In this document: one piece after another, positions 1 through 11,400 of the stretch
Layout: each line of letters opens with the position of its first letter
Numbering within the stretch: position 1 is the first letter of the stretch
Assembly (NCBI GenBank): GCA_032719365.1
Contig: CM064872.1
Location: forward strand, 68,264,752-68,328,751
Length of the DNA: 64,000 nucleotides
Source of the DNA: Prinsepia uniflora
Taxonomy: Eukaryota > Streptophyta > Magnoliopsida > Rosales > Rosaceae
Direction: 5' to 3'
Translations under genes and position numbers: made by a program
The notes under the pieces: generated by a model
The model's database searches: none
What the model was told of the DNA's origin: nothing
Seen by the model: only the letters and a program-made list of their open reading frames with translations

Positions 1-1526
1 AGTCACTGTAGCAGGCGCGTGGCTTTCACGCGCAGCCACTCACGGCGGCGCGTGGGCACGAATCTCAAGGTACGATCAACATGACTTTTGTCCTATACAA
101 TGTAACAAACATTTTGGGATTGGTTTCGTGTCGATCGGGCACCGTCTCGATATTGTTCGGGATGTCCGAAGGTTTTAAATCCAGTTTAAAAATTCGGAAA
201 AATTACAGGACTTGAATAGGATGTTAATGATGAGGTTAGTAATCCTCTAATGTGATTTGAACAGGATTGGGAGTCCCGGTGATAGTGGTGTGGCCCGGGA
301 AGGCCTATGGCACGCGTATCGAGGCGCTCGGTTAAACGGTCTGTGAGTGGACATTGGTTTTATACATTCGATGCATGCATAACTGTTTCATGATTTTTAT
401 AATTGTGATTAAATGATTTACTTTGGATATCGGTGAATTTAAATGATTTCACGCATTTCGAGGTGATTTAAGTATTTTCACGTAAACCGAGGTTTTCTGG
501 ATTTGCACCGATTTCCATAAATGTGGTTGGATATGATTTCATGAAACGGTTACGGACTTGATAAAGTAAAATCGGGCCAGGGGCCCAGTTAACTTGTGAA
601 TCGGGCCAGGGGCCCAGTTAACTTGTGAATTCGGGCCGGGGGCCCAGTGGACTTATGAATTCGGGCCGGGGCCAGTTAACTTATGAAATCGGGCCAGGGG
701 CCCAGTTGATTTATACATGTGATTCGGGTCTGGGACCCTAAAATGGAATCGAATAAATGATTTTGGATTTAAATCAACTATTTGGACTTATAATGGTTTT
801 GATGATATTGAAATTATGGTTATGGCACGTTTCACGGTATTTGGGCTTGAGACCCGTCTGATGAAACTTAAAGATTGGTTTGGATTTTATCTATGTATAT
901 ATATATGCTTTGCATTTGGATATCAATAAAATGTATTTGGTACTGCACTGTATAGATCCTTCCATATTATATTGTCTCCTCCGGATGAGGTACCCCGGAG
1001 AGGTCACGGACGTCTAGAACGTCTAGCGTCTATGACGCTAAGCATCGGGGATGCTGTACCCGAACGGGGTTCGGGGATTGAACTCGAAAATTGAGACCCG
1101 AGTGGCACGCGTAGCCTTGTGATTGTGACCTTATTGACGTCAGGGACGTCAAACATCAGGGATGTCGGATTGGAGTGTATGGTGCAGTGGCTAAAATTAT
1201 GTTGGTTCATAGTATATGATATATGATTTTAAGTGATGGTGCATGCATATACTTTTACCGGGGGGCATAAATGTCTTATAAATGTTTTAAACATACTCGT
1301 TTATTTTCGTCCACTCACAGCTTTTGTTTTTAATGCCCTTCAGGTTGATTCCGGATGCGACTGCAGCAGAGACTAGGACATCATACACCTCCTCAATCGA
1401 TCCTTACGCACTCTGGAAGCCCGGTTGGGCAGTGGCAACAGGTTATCCCTTGTCTGACACCTCTTGTCAGACGGGAGCATGGCACATTCCGTGGTAATCC
1501 CGGGGGGATTGGGATGGGTCGTGTCA
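1..1526 (+). repeat. C1 5' LTR (3' half only)
   Basis: Matches 4851-6370 almost base for base and ends in ...GTGTCA, two bases before the primer-binding site. It carries five copies of a 28-31 bp subrepeat (571-712), a TATATATATATG stretch near 895-908 and an AATAAA near 925. It also holds the inverted motif pair GTGAGTGGAC (343-352) and GTCCACTCACAG (1309-1320). The U3 part lies left of the window. Confidence 0.9.
571..712 (+). repeat. tandem subrepeat in C1 5' LTR, 5 copies
   Basis: Five tandem copies of a 28-31 bp unit with core TCGGGCCAGGGGCCCAGTTA followed by an ACTTGTGAA-like tail. The core contains GGGCC/GGCCC inverted halves. The matching array in the 3' LTR has four copies. Confidence 0.9.
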
Positions 1527-1528
1527 AG

Positions 1529-1540
1529 TGGTATCAGAGC
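1529..1540 (+). other. primer-binding site, tRNA-iMet
   Basis: TGGTATCAGAGC is the exact complement of the 3' end of plant initiator tRNA-Met, the usual primer of many plant Ty1/copia and Ty3/gypsy elements. It begins two bases after the LTR end, which fixes the LTR/internal boundary. Confidence 0.92.
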
Positions 1541-3504
1541 AGGTTTTGCTCTTTTGTGTGCGATGGTCGAGGGTGTGATGTCTCTTTGGGCTGCAGTTCC
1601 GTTGTCAACCTGATAGATAGTTTTGGGTTTGAATGGTGGATTGGGTGTGTTTGGCCCGATACGCCGTGCATTGTTGCGATTCAACCCAAGTGGGTTGTAT
1701 ACGATTAACTGGTAATGTGGGACCGTCGGTTCGATCACGTGATGATGGATTGTTGTGCTGCTGGGCACAGCCGGGTTCAGGGAACCCTATTTGAATAATG
1801 TTATGGAAATGCGAAACTCAGTTGAGTATTGGTCTAAGTTTTGGACCCTGGTAGTGTTGGCTAGTGTACGGGGTGTTGGTGCATCGAAGTTAGCCGATTA
1901 CCTTCCTGATGGAACCCACGATGGAAACCACGTTGAGTTGACGATTGGATTGGATTGGACGTCTATACGATGTCAGGACAGCGGGGTCGGTCAGGTTGTG
2001 GATTTTACTGCAGAAGGTAGTTGGGTTCAGTGGAACCCTAGGGTGTGATTTTGGAACCCTAATTTATAATCGATGGACTGGAAAAGTGAACTTTAAATGA
2101 GAACTTGTGCTGCGACGAGCGGCTGAGGTCGTGGATGACCATGTGGATGACTCTAGTGAGTCTTATGGGTTTCGATCTACGGATACGGTTATGAGAAAAT
2201 ATGGAATCCTGTGTTGGATCGAATATTAGTGTGATGTGTGGATACGAATCTTGACAACGATGACTGTTGGTCGACAGTTGTGTCGAGATAACTGGCTATC
2301 GAGGGTATTTAGTGTGGTTTTAACCCTTGAGGATCGGGGAACGTTCAGGGAATATGATGTTTGGGTTCGGATTTGGACATGGATTGAAAATATGATGTTT
2401 GGGTTCGGATTCGGGATTTCTTACGAAATTGCGGATTCGGATTCGGAATTGGAACTAGATGATGGGTGGAGTTCGTTTTGTCTCATGTTGGTTTGGGCAA
2501 AGGTACTTCATTATTGGAACGTGTTTGGCTATGACCTGGGTGGTTATAGGCAGATTGATGGATTGAGGTGCGTACACGGTACGTGGTACGAGGATTGATA
2601 CTGGTTAGGCTGAGTGGTGCCTAATGGCGGTACATGGGATGTACCCGTGGTGTGTGTTTAAACGTGTTGTTAATCGGCTTGGTTCCGATATCATTTGGTT
2701 GGTTGTGATTGTGGACTGGACATTGGATACTGTGCGCCGAGCAGAGTGATTTTTTCGGGTTCAGTGATTGTATGAGCAGGTGCTCTTAGCCATGGTTGGC
2801 TAGTGGAACCCTAGCATTGAGATGTGTGATCACTGCTGGGCTGGTATTCAATGTGTTCCAGTTACACCACTTGATGGAGTAAGTTGACGGTATACGTACA
2901 CTCAGGATGAGTGAATTGGTGGTCTGAGTAACCACGAATAGCCTTGTGTGATGTTTTCACACCGTGATGTTTCCAGCGTCTTGGTTCGCTGAGGGAGTCG
3001 GTGATTATGGACATTGAGATTTATTTATGTCGCAGGAATGGGCTTGCCCTGCGAATTGAGATCATGTGGTTGATCTTGCGCTACATCGAGAGTGATGTAG
3101 TAGGTGGTGTTGTCACTGACTAGCTGATGGTTGGGGCTTTACCAGGGTGGTAAAGCTTAATGGTGATAGTTTGACTGATGATGTCAGCATGGACTGACGA
3201 GTGGGATTTGGTGACTCCCAGGGGGAGTAGACGTCATGTGTATTGGCAATGGAAAGGAACCCTCTAGCTGAAGGAGTCAGCTTAATGGTTAAGCGATTTT
3301 ATCGCGGATCAGGTGATTATGTCCACTCGAGGTGGTCGAGTGTTGTTGTTAAGACGTATGACTGTGATGGGATGTCTAGGTACAGACGAGACTGGTGTTG
3401 TTCCAGTAAGTGGGTGTACAGGTGTACACAGATGTGGGGTCGAAATGTTTTCCATAAGGTGGTTGTGGAATAAGGTTGTTGGTAATTTCGAGGACGAAAT
3501 TCTT

Positions 3505-3518
3505 TAAGGAGGGAAGGT
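3505..3518 (+). other. polypurine tract of C1
   Basis: TAAGGAGGGAAGGT sits immediately before the 3' LTR and follows a TTTCGAGGACGAAATTCTTT block typical of plant chromovirus-type elements. It would prime plus-strand DNA synthesis. The same block precedes the C2 3' LTR at 63053-63065. Confidence 0.85.
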
Positions 3519-3689
3519 TGTAACGACCCTTCCCGAATATCGGGATTTAATAATATTTAATTGTGATTTACTAATCTGGGATTAGTTGGGTGATTTCGGA
3601 CGAATTGTGCAAAATGACCGTTTTGCCCCTGGGCGTGGGTAAAACGTTGACTTTTTATTCGGACGGTCAAATGGACTTTGACCAATGAC

Positions 3690-3713
3690 CGTGACGTAGT
3701 TTGGGACGTCACG
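3690..3713 (+). promoter_or_regulatory. inverted TGACG/ACGT pair in C1 U3
   Basis: CGTGACGT and ACGTCACG form a perfect inverted repeat with 8-bp arms and an 8-bp spacer, just upstream of the first GACAGG core. TGACG motifs in pairs bind TGA-type bZIP factors in stress-responsive plant promoters (as-1-like). The use here is inferred; the palindrome is seen directly and recurs in L4 (15456-15479) and L1 (30510-30533). Confidence 0.5.
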
Positions 3714-5439
3714 AGTTCATAGACAGGTGGCACGTTCGATTCCGACATTCGTGGTGAAAGTTATGACGTACGGAAGTTCAAGCGCATTTTCGTAATTTGG
3801 ACGAAATAGGGGAAAATGTTGACTTTTCGATCGGGAGGTCCGATGGTCAGAGGCCAAGGACCGTTAGGAAGGTCTCGATGCCCTGAGTCCGTAGACAGGC
3901 GGCACGCATCAATCGGAGTCTGTATGACCGAGTTACGGGTCAAGATGCGTGAGGGGCATTTTGGTAATTTTCTGCACAGGGGCAGAATGGTAATTTCACT
4001 GAGTGTTTGAACAGTTACTGTAGCACCGTGGAGGGGAACATGGCCAGCGCACGGGTGGTGTGTTTATGGAGCAAATTGATGGCCTAAAACTATTGTTTAT
4101 GGGTTGTATGGATTGTTTAATTGCATTGTGCGATGTCAGGCTGTGTGGGACGGTGGATTTGGCCATTAACTATGGCTGGTGCACGAAGAAAAACAGAGTG
4201 CTTCCCACATGTGTTCAGCCTTTCCAGGGCCCAATTGAGCGGATTTGTGATGGGCAATGTGTTTAAGGGACTGAGTGAAGTGTTCTAGGATTGAGAAGGG
4301 AAGGAAAGGAGCAAAATTGGTGTGGAATTGTTCAAAAACCCGAAACTGGTTTTTGAAGAGTTCAAAATCGAATTTTGGTTTTCAGGCCAGCCCAGGGCAA
4401 ATTGATGATTCATTTAGTTCTCTGGGATCATTTCCAGTCGAACCAGATCAAATAGGGCAAGTTTGGAAGCTCCTAGAGCCGTGGACGGACGAGGTGGAAG
4501 GCCGGAAAATCCAAGCTTGAGTCGTGGTGATTGAGGTAACTTCGTGTTAAATTAATCATTCGAATTGGTTCGTATTAATCCTAATAAGCTTACTGGAATG
4601 TTAATTTGACAATGGACTTGAGTTGGGTGAGTTGTTATCATCGACCCATTTGGCTGTTCGGACTTGGATTGGTCGATTTACTCCATGTCGAGATTAATCA
4701 TTGACACAGAACTGGAATTAATTGGTTAATGTTTGTTTTAGGATCAAAAACGGATGGAATCAAGGTCGAATTGAGGGTTATCTGGCCGGGTCAGATCGCG
4801 GGTAATCAGACCCGTTTACCAGTCATACGGGTGAAGATGGTGACTGTAGCAGTCACTGTAGCAGGCGCGTGGCTTTCACGTGCAGCCATTCACGGCGGCG
4901 TGTGACGGCGCGTGGGCACGAATCTCGAGGTACGATCAACATGACTTTTGTCCTATACAATGTAACGAACATTTTGGGATTGGTTTCGTGTCGATCGGAC
5001 ACCGTCTCGATATTGTTCGGGATGTCCGAAGGTTTTAAATCCTGTTTAAAAATACTTAAAAATTTGGAAAAATTACGGGACTTGAATAGGATGTTAATGA
5101 TGAGGTTAGTAATCCTCTAATGTGATTTGAACAGGATTGGGAGTCCCGGTGATAGTGGTGTGGCCCGGGAAGGCCTATGGCACGCGTATCGAGGCGCTCG
5201 GTTAAACGGTCTGTGAGTGGACATTGGTTTTATACATTCAATGCATGCATAACTGTTTCATGATTTTTATAATTGTGATTAAATGATTTACTTTGTATAT
5301 CGGTGAATTTAAATGATTTCACGCATTTCGAGGTGATTAAGTATTTGCACGTAAACCGAGGTTTTCTGGATTTGCACCGATTTCCATAAATATGGTTGGA
5401 TATGATTTCATGAAACGGTTACGGACTTGATAAAGTAAA

Positions 5440-5558
5440 ATCGGGCCAGGGGCCCAGTTAACTTGTGAATTCGAGCCGGGGGCCCAGTGGACTTATGAAT
5501 TCGGGCCGGGGGCCAGTTAACTTATGAAATCGGGCCAGGGGCCCAGTTGATTTATACA
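5440..5558 (+). repeat. tandem subrepeat in C1 3' LTR, 4 copies
   Basis: Same 28-31 bp unit as 571-712, with one copy fewer. The two LTRs of one element are identical at insertion, so the array changed afterwards. Confidence 0.88.
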
Positions 5559-6375
5559 TGTGATTCGGGTCTGGGACCCTAAAATGGAATCGAATAAATG
5601 ATTTTGGATTTAAATCAACTATTTGGACTTATAATGGTTTTGATGATATTGAAATTATGGTTATGGCACGTTTCACGGTATTTGGGCTTGAGACCCGTCT
5701 GATGAAACTTAAAGATTGGTTTGGATTTTATCTATGTATATATATATGTTTTGCATTTGGATATCAATAAAATGTATTTGGTACTGCACTGTATAGATCC
5801 TTCCATATTATATTGTCTCCTCCGGATGAGGTACCCCGGAGAGGTCACGGACGTCTAGAACGTCCAGCGTCTATGACGCTAAGCATCGAGGATGCTGTAC
5901 CCGAATGGGGTTCGGGGATTGAACTCAGAAATTGAGACCCGAGTGGCACGCGTAGCCTTGTGATTGTGACCTTATTGACGTCAGGGACGTCAAACATCAG
6001 GGATGTCGGATTGGAGTGTATGGTGCAGTGGCTAAAATTATGTTCATGGTTCATAGTATATGATATATGATTTTAAATGATGGTGCATGCATATACTTTT
6101 ACTGGGGGGGCATAAATGTCTTATAAATGTTTTAAACAGACTCGTTTATTTTCGTCCACTCACAGCTTTTGTTTTTAATGCCCTTCAGGTTGATTCCGGA
6201 TGCGACTGCAGCAGAGACTAGGACATCATACACCTTCTCCATCGATCCTTACGCACTCTGGAAGCCCGGTTGGGCAGTGGCAACAGGTTATCCCTTGTCT
6301 GACACCTCTTGTCAGACGGGAGCATGACACATTCAGTGGTAATCCCGGGGGATTGGGATGGGTCGTGTCATTTAG

Positions 6376-6715
6376 TGTGAAGAATGTGTTTTTCATAGTG
6401 ATCTAACTAAGGAGATTTATATAGATATGCCTCCCAAGGTTGTATCTCCTGATAAATTTATAAAAAATGGTATGCAGGTTGGTCACTATATGGCTTGAAG
6501 TAGTTTCTTCGTGCGTGTTTTGGAAGGTTTACGAAATTCACGCCAGTATTTGACTATCTTCAGAGTAATTCATATTACACTTTGTTCCTAAAAAGACGAA
6601 ATGAGAAACTTACGGCTTTGATTGTGCACGTTGACAATATGGTGGTTATAGGGGATGATCCTGAAGAACATGAAGACCTATAGAAGTACTTGTCTACGGA
6701 GTTTGAGATGGATGA
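6376..6715 (+). pseudogene. Ty1/copia reverse transcriptase fragment (part 1)
   Basis: Decayed RT domain. It reads in pieces through a DVKNAF-like start, an MPP..V.PDKF stretch and then IVHVDNMVVIGDD, the copia YVDD box with V for Y... and N for the second Asp (HVDN). It ends in a CLSTEFEMDD-like stretch at the point where solo LTR L6 enters. Several in-frame stops and frameshifts are present, for example TAG after EDL. The catalytic box is damaged, so this is a dead copy. It is the left visible part of one copia element split over three places (6376-6715, 8325-8598, 20970-21390). Confidence 0.8.
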
Positions 6716-8324
6716 TGTAACACTCCAGATATTCGAGAAATTAAAAAATGACTATATTGCCCCTTAAAGTAAAAAAGTTGACTTTTGACCAAAATGTCAA
6801 AATATTGACTTTTGACCGGGATCTCTTTTAGAAACTTCGAAAAGACAGTTATCTCCTGAGTACGTGGACAGGTGACATGTCGAGAACATAGATCAAATAG
6901 TCATGTTATGGGTCAAGCAAGGCTTAGGGGTATTTTGATCATTTTATGATGAAGAGTCTAGATTATTCTAGAATGTCCTAGTGTTGTCTTCAAGCTGATT
7001 TTTTTTTTTTTTTTGTATTTCTATCCACCAACCTTGAGTGCTATATATAGGAAGTGTGGGTGATATTTGGGCATTCGGTGAGAGTGCGCTGAAAAATGAA
7101 GGAAAAAAGGAAAACGAGAGATAAAGGTGAAAAAGTGAAACTAGGGTACTAGGAAGAGGGATGAGACTCAGAAAAAAATTAAGGGAGGTAGAATAAGAAC
7201 AGAGAACATGCTAGTTATAGAAGAGGAATACTAAGAAGGAGGAGAACCTCCATGGCTGGTGCTTGTTCGGGGGTCATGGAAGGTGAAGAAAGTTCCTAGG
7301 ACCATTTTGGAGTGAGAAATCAAGAGTTTGGACACGGGAAACACCTTTGTACGAAGCAGGAAAAATTAGCCAAAACATCAAGGTAAGAGTCCTTGATGTT
7401 TTAGTCATTTTTTCTTAGTTCTGTGACGGTGGATCTTCTCTTGGGATAGTTAGAATAGATTAGACGAAAAAAAGAAAGAAACTGTTGAGTTTTGAGGGAA
7501 ATACAGCTAGGTTTAGTCGCCGGATTAGGCAACTCGAGTTGCAGACCCGACTCGAAGTAACTGGTAACAGTCCGAGCGTGAGCACGCGTGCGGCCGTTCT
7601 GGATGATCCGATCAACATGAAAGTTGCTTCTTGTTCAATTTTGAGTCTAATAGTATAAGATTCGAGTTAATTGAATATGATTTGATTATGGTTTTGATAA
7701 TTAATATTTTATTGTTATGTTGTAAACGTGAAATTGTTATTGGAAAAATTAGAAAGTTTAAGCTTATGATTAATTTAGAGGACAGTGATCCTTAAATGGG
7801 AAAATCTGAAGAACGTTAATTGGCGAATTGATAATAAACCAAGAATTGTGTAGTTTTTTATTTAATTCAAATGTTATGCATATGGTCTATGGTTATATAT
7901 TATGATTATATTTAAGTTAAAAACTATTAAAAGGGACTTGAGTGAAAAGAATAAATAATTGAGAGTTTGGTTAAAGGGTTTAGTATGTATAAATTAGCGT
8001 TAAGGATATGTAAGATTTATAATAAGAACATGTAAATGGATTTGAATTTTGTGATTATGATTAATTAATAAGTTTTTACTTTTAATTCACATCGTATATC
8101 AGAATAATGGTTAGAAGTAAGCCCAATTATAGCGAACTAGTACCCTCCATTACTTGTCGGGTAGTGAGTTGGACGTGGGTGAAATCCCGCAGGAGTAGAC
8201 ATATTTTAAATAATTTACTACTTTTGGACATGAGTGGACTTAGTAATATCCCTTGTCTGACAAGGAGTGTCAGACGAGACTAGGACTAGTCTGACTTTCG
8301 AGGGAAATAGGATGGGTCCTGTGA
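6716..8324 (+). mobile_element. solo LTR L6 inside copia RT
   Basis: Starts TGTAACACTCCAGATATTCG and ends GGATGGGTCCTGTGA, like the other TGTAACGACCC-type LTRs. It is flanked by GATGA (6711-6715) and AAAGA (8325-8329), an eroded 5-bp TSD. Removing it lets the copia RT run from EMDD into SLKYF.GIKV. It is shorter (1.6 kb) and more AT-rich than the other family members. It has one GACAGG core (6867), a CTATATATAG TATA candidate (7041-7050) and no subrepeat array. No internal domain or second LTR is present. Confidence 0.8.
7041..7050 (+). promoter_or_regulatory. TATA box candidate in L6
   Basis: CTATATATAG lies about 325 bp into the LTR, where the U3/R boundary is expected. The call rests on motif and position only. 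Confidence 0.4.
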
Positions 8325-8598
8325 AAAGACATTGTTTCTCTTAAATATTTTGTAGGAATCAAGGTGTCTAGGAGTAGAGCAACATCTTTATATCGCATAG
8401 GAAATATGTGACTGATTTATTGAGGGAGACTGGTATGTCAGGCTGTCAATCATCATCCACACAGTTGGAAAAAGTAGTCAAATTGAGTCTTGAGTCTCAT
8501 CAAGTACCCATTGGCAAGGGCAGGTATTAGAGATTGGTAGGACGGTTGATGTACTTGGCACACACTAGACCAGATCTTTCCTATCCTCTTAGTGTAGT
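8325..8598 (+). pseudogene. Ty1/copia reverse transcriptase/RNase H junction fragment (part 2)
   Basis: Continues the copia pol after L6. Stretches such as SLKYFVGIKV, then (after a decayed part) PIGKGRY and LVGRLMYLAHTRPDLSYPLSVV, are the conserved copia C-terminal RT motifs. The frame is cut at PLSVV by the 5' LTR of element A1 and resumes at 20970. Stops and frameshifts are present. Confidence 0.82.
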
Positions 8599-9181
8599 TG
8601 TGGAATCCAAAATCATCCGAAAATTATGGAGCTGCCACGTGGCCCGTAATTCCCAAAATGACCAAATTGCCCCTGGTAATAACGCTGATCATTTGAAAAC
8701 ATCCGCACATTAAATAATCTATTTACTAGCTAAATACGTTATTTGATCGGGTTAAAATCTCCGTAATATTAATATTCTCCCCGAGAGTTAATTGTCATTA
8801 TTCATAGTAACGGACAATTAATATTAATATTAAAATACAATAATTGCCATTACTATCATGATGAGCCATCATTATAATTATTAAATAATATATCTAATAA
8901 TAATATATTGTTTATTAATTAAAAATTCAACCGACCAATCAGAACGCTCCAAGGCTCCCAAGATTTTCCTATAAATAGCGGAGCACATTTCATTTCCAAG
9001 GTACGTCGAGTCTTCGCTTCGAAGTATATCCTTTTCCTCTCTCAAAGCTAACTTAGGCATCAGAGTGTTCTTGGTCGAACAACCCCCCGGGTAAATCGAT
9101 CGAGGCAACGATAGCTAATTGTTTGCTGTTTGCAGGAATTGTGAGGACTTTTCGCGGCGGGTTCGATTTTTGATTCAACAA
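8599..9181 (+). repeat. A1 5' LTR
   Basis: 583 bp, TGTGGAATCC...GATTCAACA. It carries an AT-rich U3 with ATTAATATTAAT repeats, a CCAATCA box (8933-8939), a TATA box (8969-8978) and an R/U5 with a good intron-like signal pair (9001-9136). It is the same family as 20383-20964, 44959-45541 and 51604-52186. Confidence 0.95.
8969..8978 (+). promoter_or_regulatory. TATA box of A1 5' LTR
   Basis: CTATAAATAG, about 35 bp downstream of a CCAATCA box. It is conserved in all four A-type LTRs (also 20753-20762, 45331-45340, 51976-51985). Transcription would begin near 9000. Confidence 0.75.
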
Positions 9182-9183
9182 TT

Positions 9184-9199
9184 GGTGCTTTCATTGAGA
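9184..9199 (+). other. primer-binding site of A1
   Basis: TGGTGCTTTCATTGAG begins two bases after the LTR end. The TGG start pairs with the CCA tail of a tRNA. I did not assign the tRNA species. The identical site is in A2 at 45544. Confidence 0.75.
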
Positions 9200-9203
9200 G
9201 CAA

Positions 9204-9388
9204 TTGATGAATACTCAGAAGAAGCTATCTCGGTTGTTCATCGTTCTTCAACGGTGTTCATCGTTCTTCAGGAAATTGTTCATCGTTCATCTTTCTTCGT
9301 TCGTCGTTCATCGACATTGTTCGAAGATTTTGAACGTTGTTCAAATCATCCATCAACAGCTTTCTAGTTCAAGATTCTTTGATTCGGC
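9204..9388 (+). other. A1 5' leader with GTTCATCG-rich repeats
   Basis: Untranslated leader rich in TTCATCGTT and TTCGTCGTT words, with one copy of the unit that is expanded to four tandem copies in A2 (45596-45880). It ends at the gag ATG at 9389. Confidence 0.6.
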
Positions 9389-11400
9389 ATGGCTAAGGTT
9401 CGTTGATCCGTTTGATCAGCTGGAGGAGATGTTCCTGCCTCAACAGCTCAGACGAGGAATGAGGCTCGCATAGAGACTCCGGAGAAGTGGCCAACTCGAC
9501 CCAGACGTGTGTCCATAGAATCACCCATGGAGACACTCGAAGGGAGGCCAACCTTTAGCTTTGGAGCATTCCCTTCTCCAGCTAACCAAGTACCCACGCT
9601 AGGGGAAGGAACTTCGGCTTTACAACAAGCAGGCGGGAGGTTGATAGGAAGTGCTTCACGACATGATCAACCCACAGCAAACATGGACATAAGGGACTTT
9701 CTGGATGGGCGTCACGACGTCTCAGGGAAAAATTCCCGCCAACCTCCCTAGGACAACTTGGCGCAGCAAGTTGAAAGGTTGAACAACCAAGTTCAACTTC
9801 AGTGAGAGTTCTTGCAACTATTCCTAGCAGAGAGACCAGTCCAAGTGCAGGACAGACATTCCACGTCACGTGGAAGACAAGAGAATGCTCAAAGGAGTCA
9901 TGGGAAAGAGCCAGTCCACTGCCGAACAATGTCACGAGACACTTCACTCAGCGACTCCGGTGAAGAAAGTCATGCTCGCCGAGCAAAATTCCCACAACGC
10001 TTAAAACCATCAGTACATGAGCGGCTCGGAAGTAGGATTGGGGCAACTTCACGGGAGGAGCGTTCACAACGCTCACATGGGCGTAGGGGACAACCTCAGG
10101 CTCTACACAAAGACTCAAGATGATCTGCCCATGGTAGTGAGAGAGAAGATGAAGCCTACTCCCCTGTACGATCCCAGAGATCAAGGGGAAAAGCTCAAGG
10201 AAGTTCTCGGCGATTAGCACGAAATGACTCACCGCCTCGACAAGGTGCGTTGCGGGCTAATGATGTTCAAAGAATGTTGGACAGGCACCTTCATGCTCAA
10301 CGAGATGGTAATCTAGAGGATGATCTACGTCACCAGATACAGCTCTCTGCGCCTTTTGTAAGGGATATTGAAGAGGAGCCATTCCCCCAAAGGTTCGCAA
10401 CGCCAAACTTCACTCCATTCAAAGGAGCCTCTGACCCGGTAAAACACATAGATTATTACCGGGGGGCCATGGTCCCCCACATGCATAACGATGCGCTGAT
10501 GTGCAAAGTTTTTCAAGCTTCTATTCAAGGGCAAGCCATGACTTGGTTCAATCATCTCCCCCCGAGGTCAATTGCGTCCTTTGAAGAGTTGGCTCTGACA
10601 TTTGTGAAGGAATACGCATAACTTCGGACAATCGAGGTGAAGGATGACCATATTTTCTCTATCCGAAAGAGAGCAAAAGACACTCTGCGACAATACATAC
10701 GAAGTTTTGCGAAGAGAAGTCTCGGATTGTCGGCTGTAGTGACCTTGTTGCAGCAATGGCGTTTAAACAAGGACTCCCTCGGGACAGCCAGCTTTACGGG
10801 GACATCGTCATGAGCAATGCGTGATGTCTCACCAAAATTATTTCGCTAGCAGAGCAACATGCAAGCTAGGAAGACGAGAAGAACGCCACTCATACTCAGG
10901 ACCATGCTGGGACTAGTGAGAAGGCCTTCAATAAAGATGAGTCCCATGGAAAGTTTGCGACTGGAAAGCTCAACAAGCGCACGGCGGGACAACCATCCCA
11001 AACACCAGTTATGGGGAAGCCTAACTTGCAGCTATCTTTTCCAGTCCATCAGATCCACAATGAAATTAAGGACAAGCCATGGTTTAAGAAGCCGGAGCCA
11101 GTCAAAGGTGATCAAGAGAAGGCTAATAAAACGAAGTGGTGGGTCTTTCACGAGTACTATGGGCATAACATCGAAAAATGCATATCTTTCGAGACATATC
11201 TTCGGAATCTCATCAAAGAAGGACATTGCACTGAGTACGTCAAAGAGAAGGTCGTGGATCGACCCGGTGACAAAGGACCGAAGGAACCTGCAGCAAAGAT
11301 GATTCGCATCAACACCATCATAGCTGAATCGGAGTTGCTAGGAACCACCTCCAAGCAGAAGAAAAGAAAGATACGAGATGCACTTGCCGTCTCTCAGGTC
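9389..11400 (+). pseudogene. gag: gag polyprotein of A1 (Tat-like), disrupted
   Basis: Gag forms the particle that packages element RNA. The likely start is ATG at 9389 (MAKVR...). The core domain at 10330-10620 shows PFPQRF, PNFTPFKG.SDPVKH.. and MTWFNHLP, matching the retrotransposon gag family (PF03732-like) of Tat elements. A C-H-H-C knuckle-like stretch (FHEYYGHNIEKC) lies near 11145. Damage is plain against the A2 copy: CAA to TAA at 10619, a single-base loss near 10705 and early stops at about 9404-9416. The gag frame then overlaps the protease frame by about 90 bp. Confidence 0.85.

Larger units (their letters stand above)
1527..3518 (+). other. C1 internal region, non-coding
   Basis: About 2.0 kb between primer site and purine tract. 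All frames are broken into short ORFs (longest about 120 codons) with no gag, protease, RT, RNase H or integrase motif. The first ~120 bases (GGTTTTGCTCT..., a GGTCGAGG..GTGATGT stretch, then TCAACCTGATAG) resemble the start of the C2 internal region at 61380-61475. The internal domain therefore looks like a shared, inherited non-coding domain and not random decay of a full element. Confidence 0.75.
1..6370 (+). mobile_element. LARD-like Ty3/gypsy-type element C1 (5' truncated by window)
   Basis: The window opens inside the 5' LTR. Position 1 aligns to 4851 in the 3' LTR, and the two copies stay nearly identical to their ends (1526 and 6370). Between the LTRs are a primer-binding site complementary to plant initiator tRNA-Met, about 2.0 kb without any recognisable gag or pol, and a purine tract just before the 3' LTR. 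That is the layout of a large retrotransposon derivative (LARD), which would depend on proteins from another element. Sequence after 6370 is a copia RT starting at its DVKNAF-like motif, so C1 is inserted in the copia remnant. TTTAG (6371-6375) is the likely 3' TSD copy; the 5' copy is outside the window. Confidence 0.85.
3519..6370 (+). repeat. C1 3' LTR, complete (2.85 kb)
   Basis: Begins TGTAACGACCC and ends GTGTCA (TG...CA). In order it contains a CCCGA/TCGGG hairpin at the tip; two degenerate U3 modules with GACAGG cores at 3722 and 3894; an inverted TGACG pair at 3690-3713; a GC-rich CACGCGCC-like zone with TGTAGCA repeats near 4840-4920; four subrepeats (5440-5558); and the inverted motif pair at 5213-5222 and 6154-6165. 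The short ORFs inside it are not conserved between the LTR families and are not genes. Confidence 0.92.

Noticed and set aside
1529..1540. part of a tRNA-Met gene
   Set aside because: Only the 12 nt complementary to the tRNA 3' end are present and they sit directly after an LTR; it is a primer site.
1355..2598. ORFs of 97-131 codons in the C1 LTR end and internal region
   Set aside because: They cross the LTR/primer-site boundary or sit in non-coding internal DNA, and no counterpart is open in C2.
8599..9181. LTR at 8599 as a solo LTR
   Set aside because: It is followed by a primer site and gag, and the partner LTR at 20383 has the matching TSD and rejoins the copia gene.
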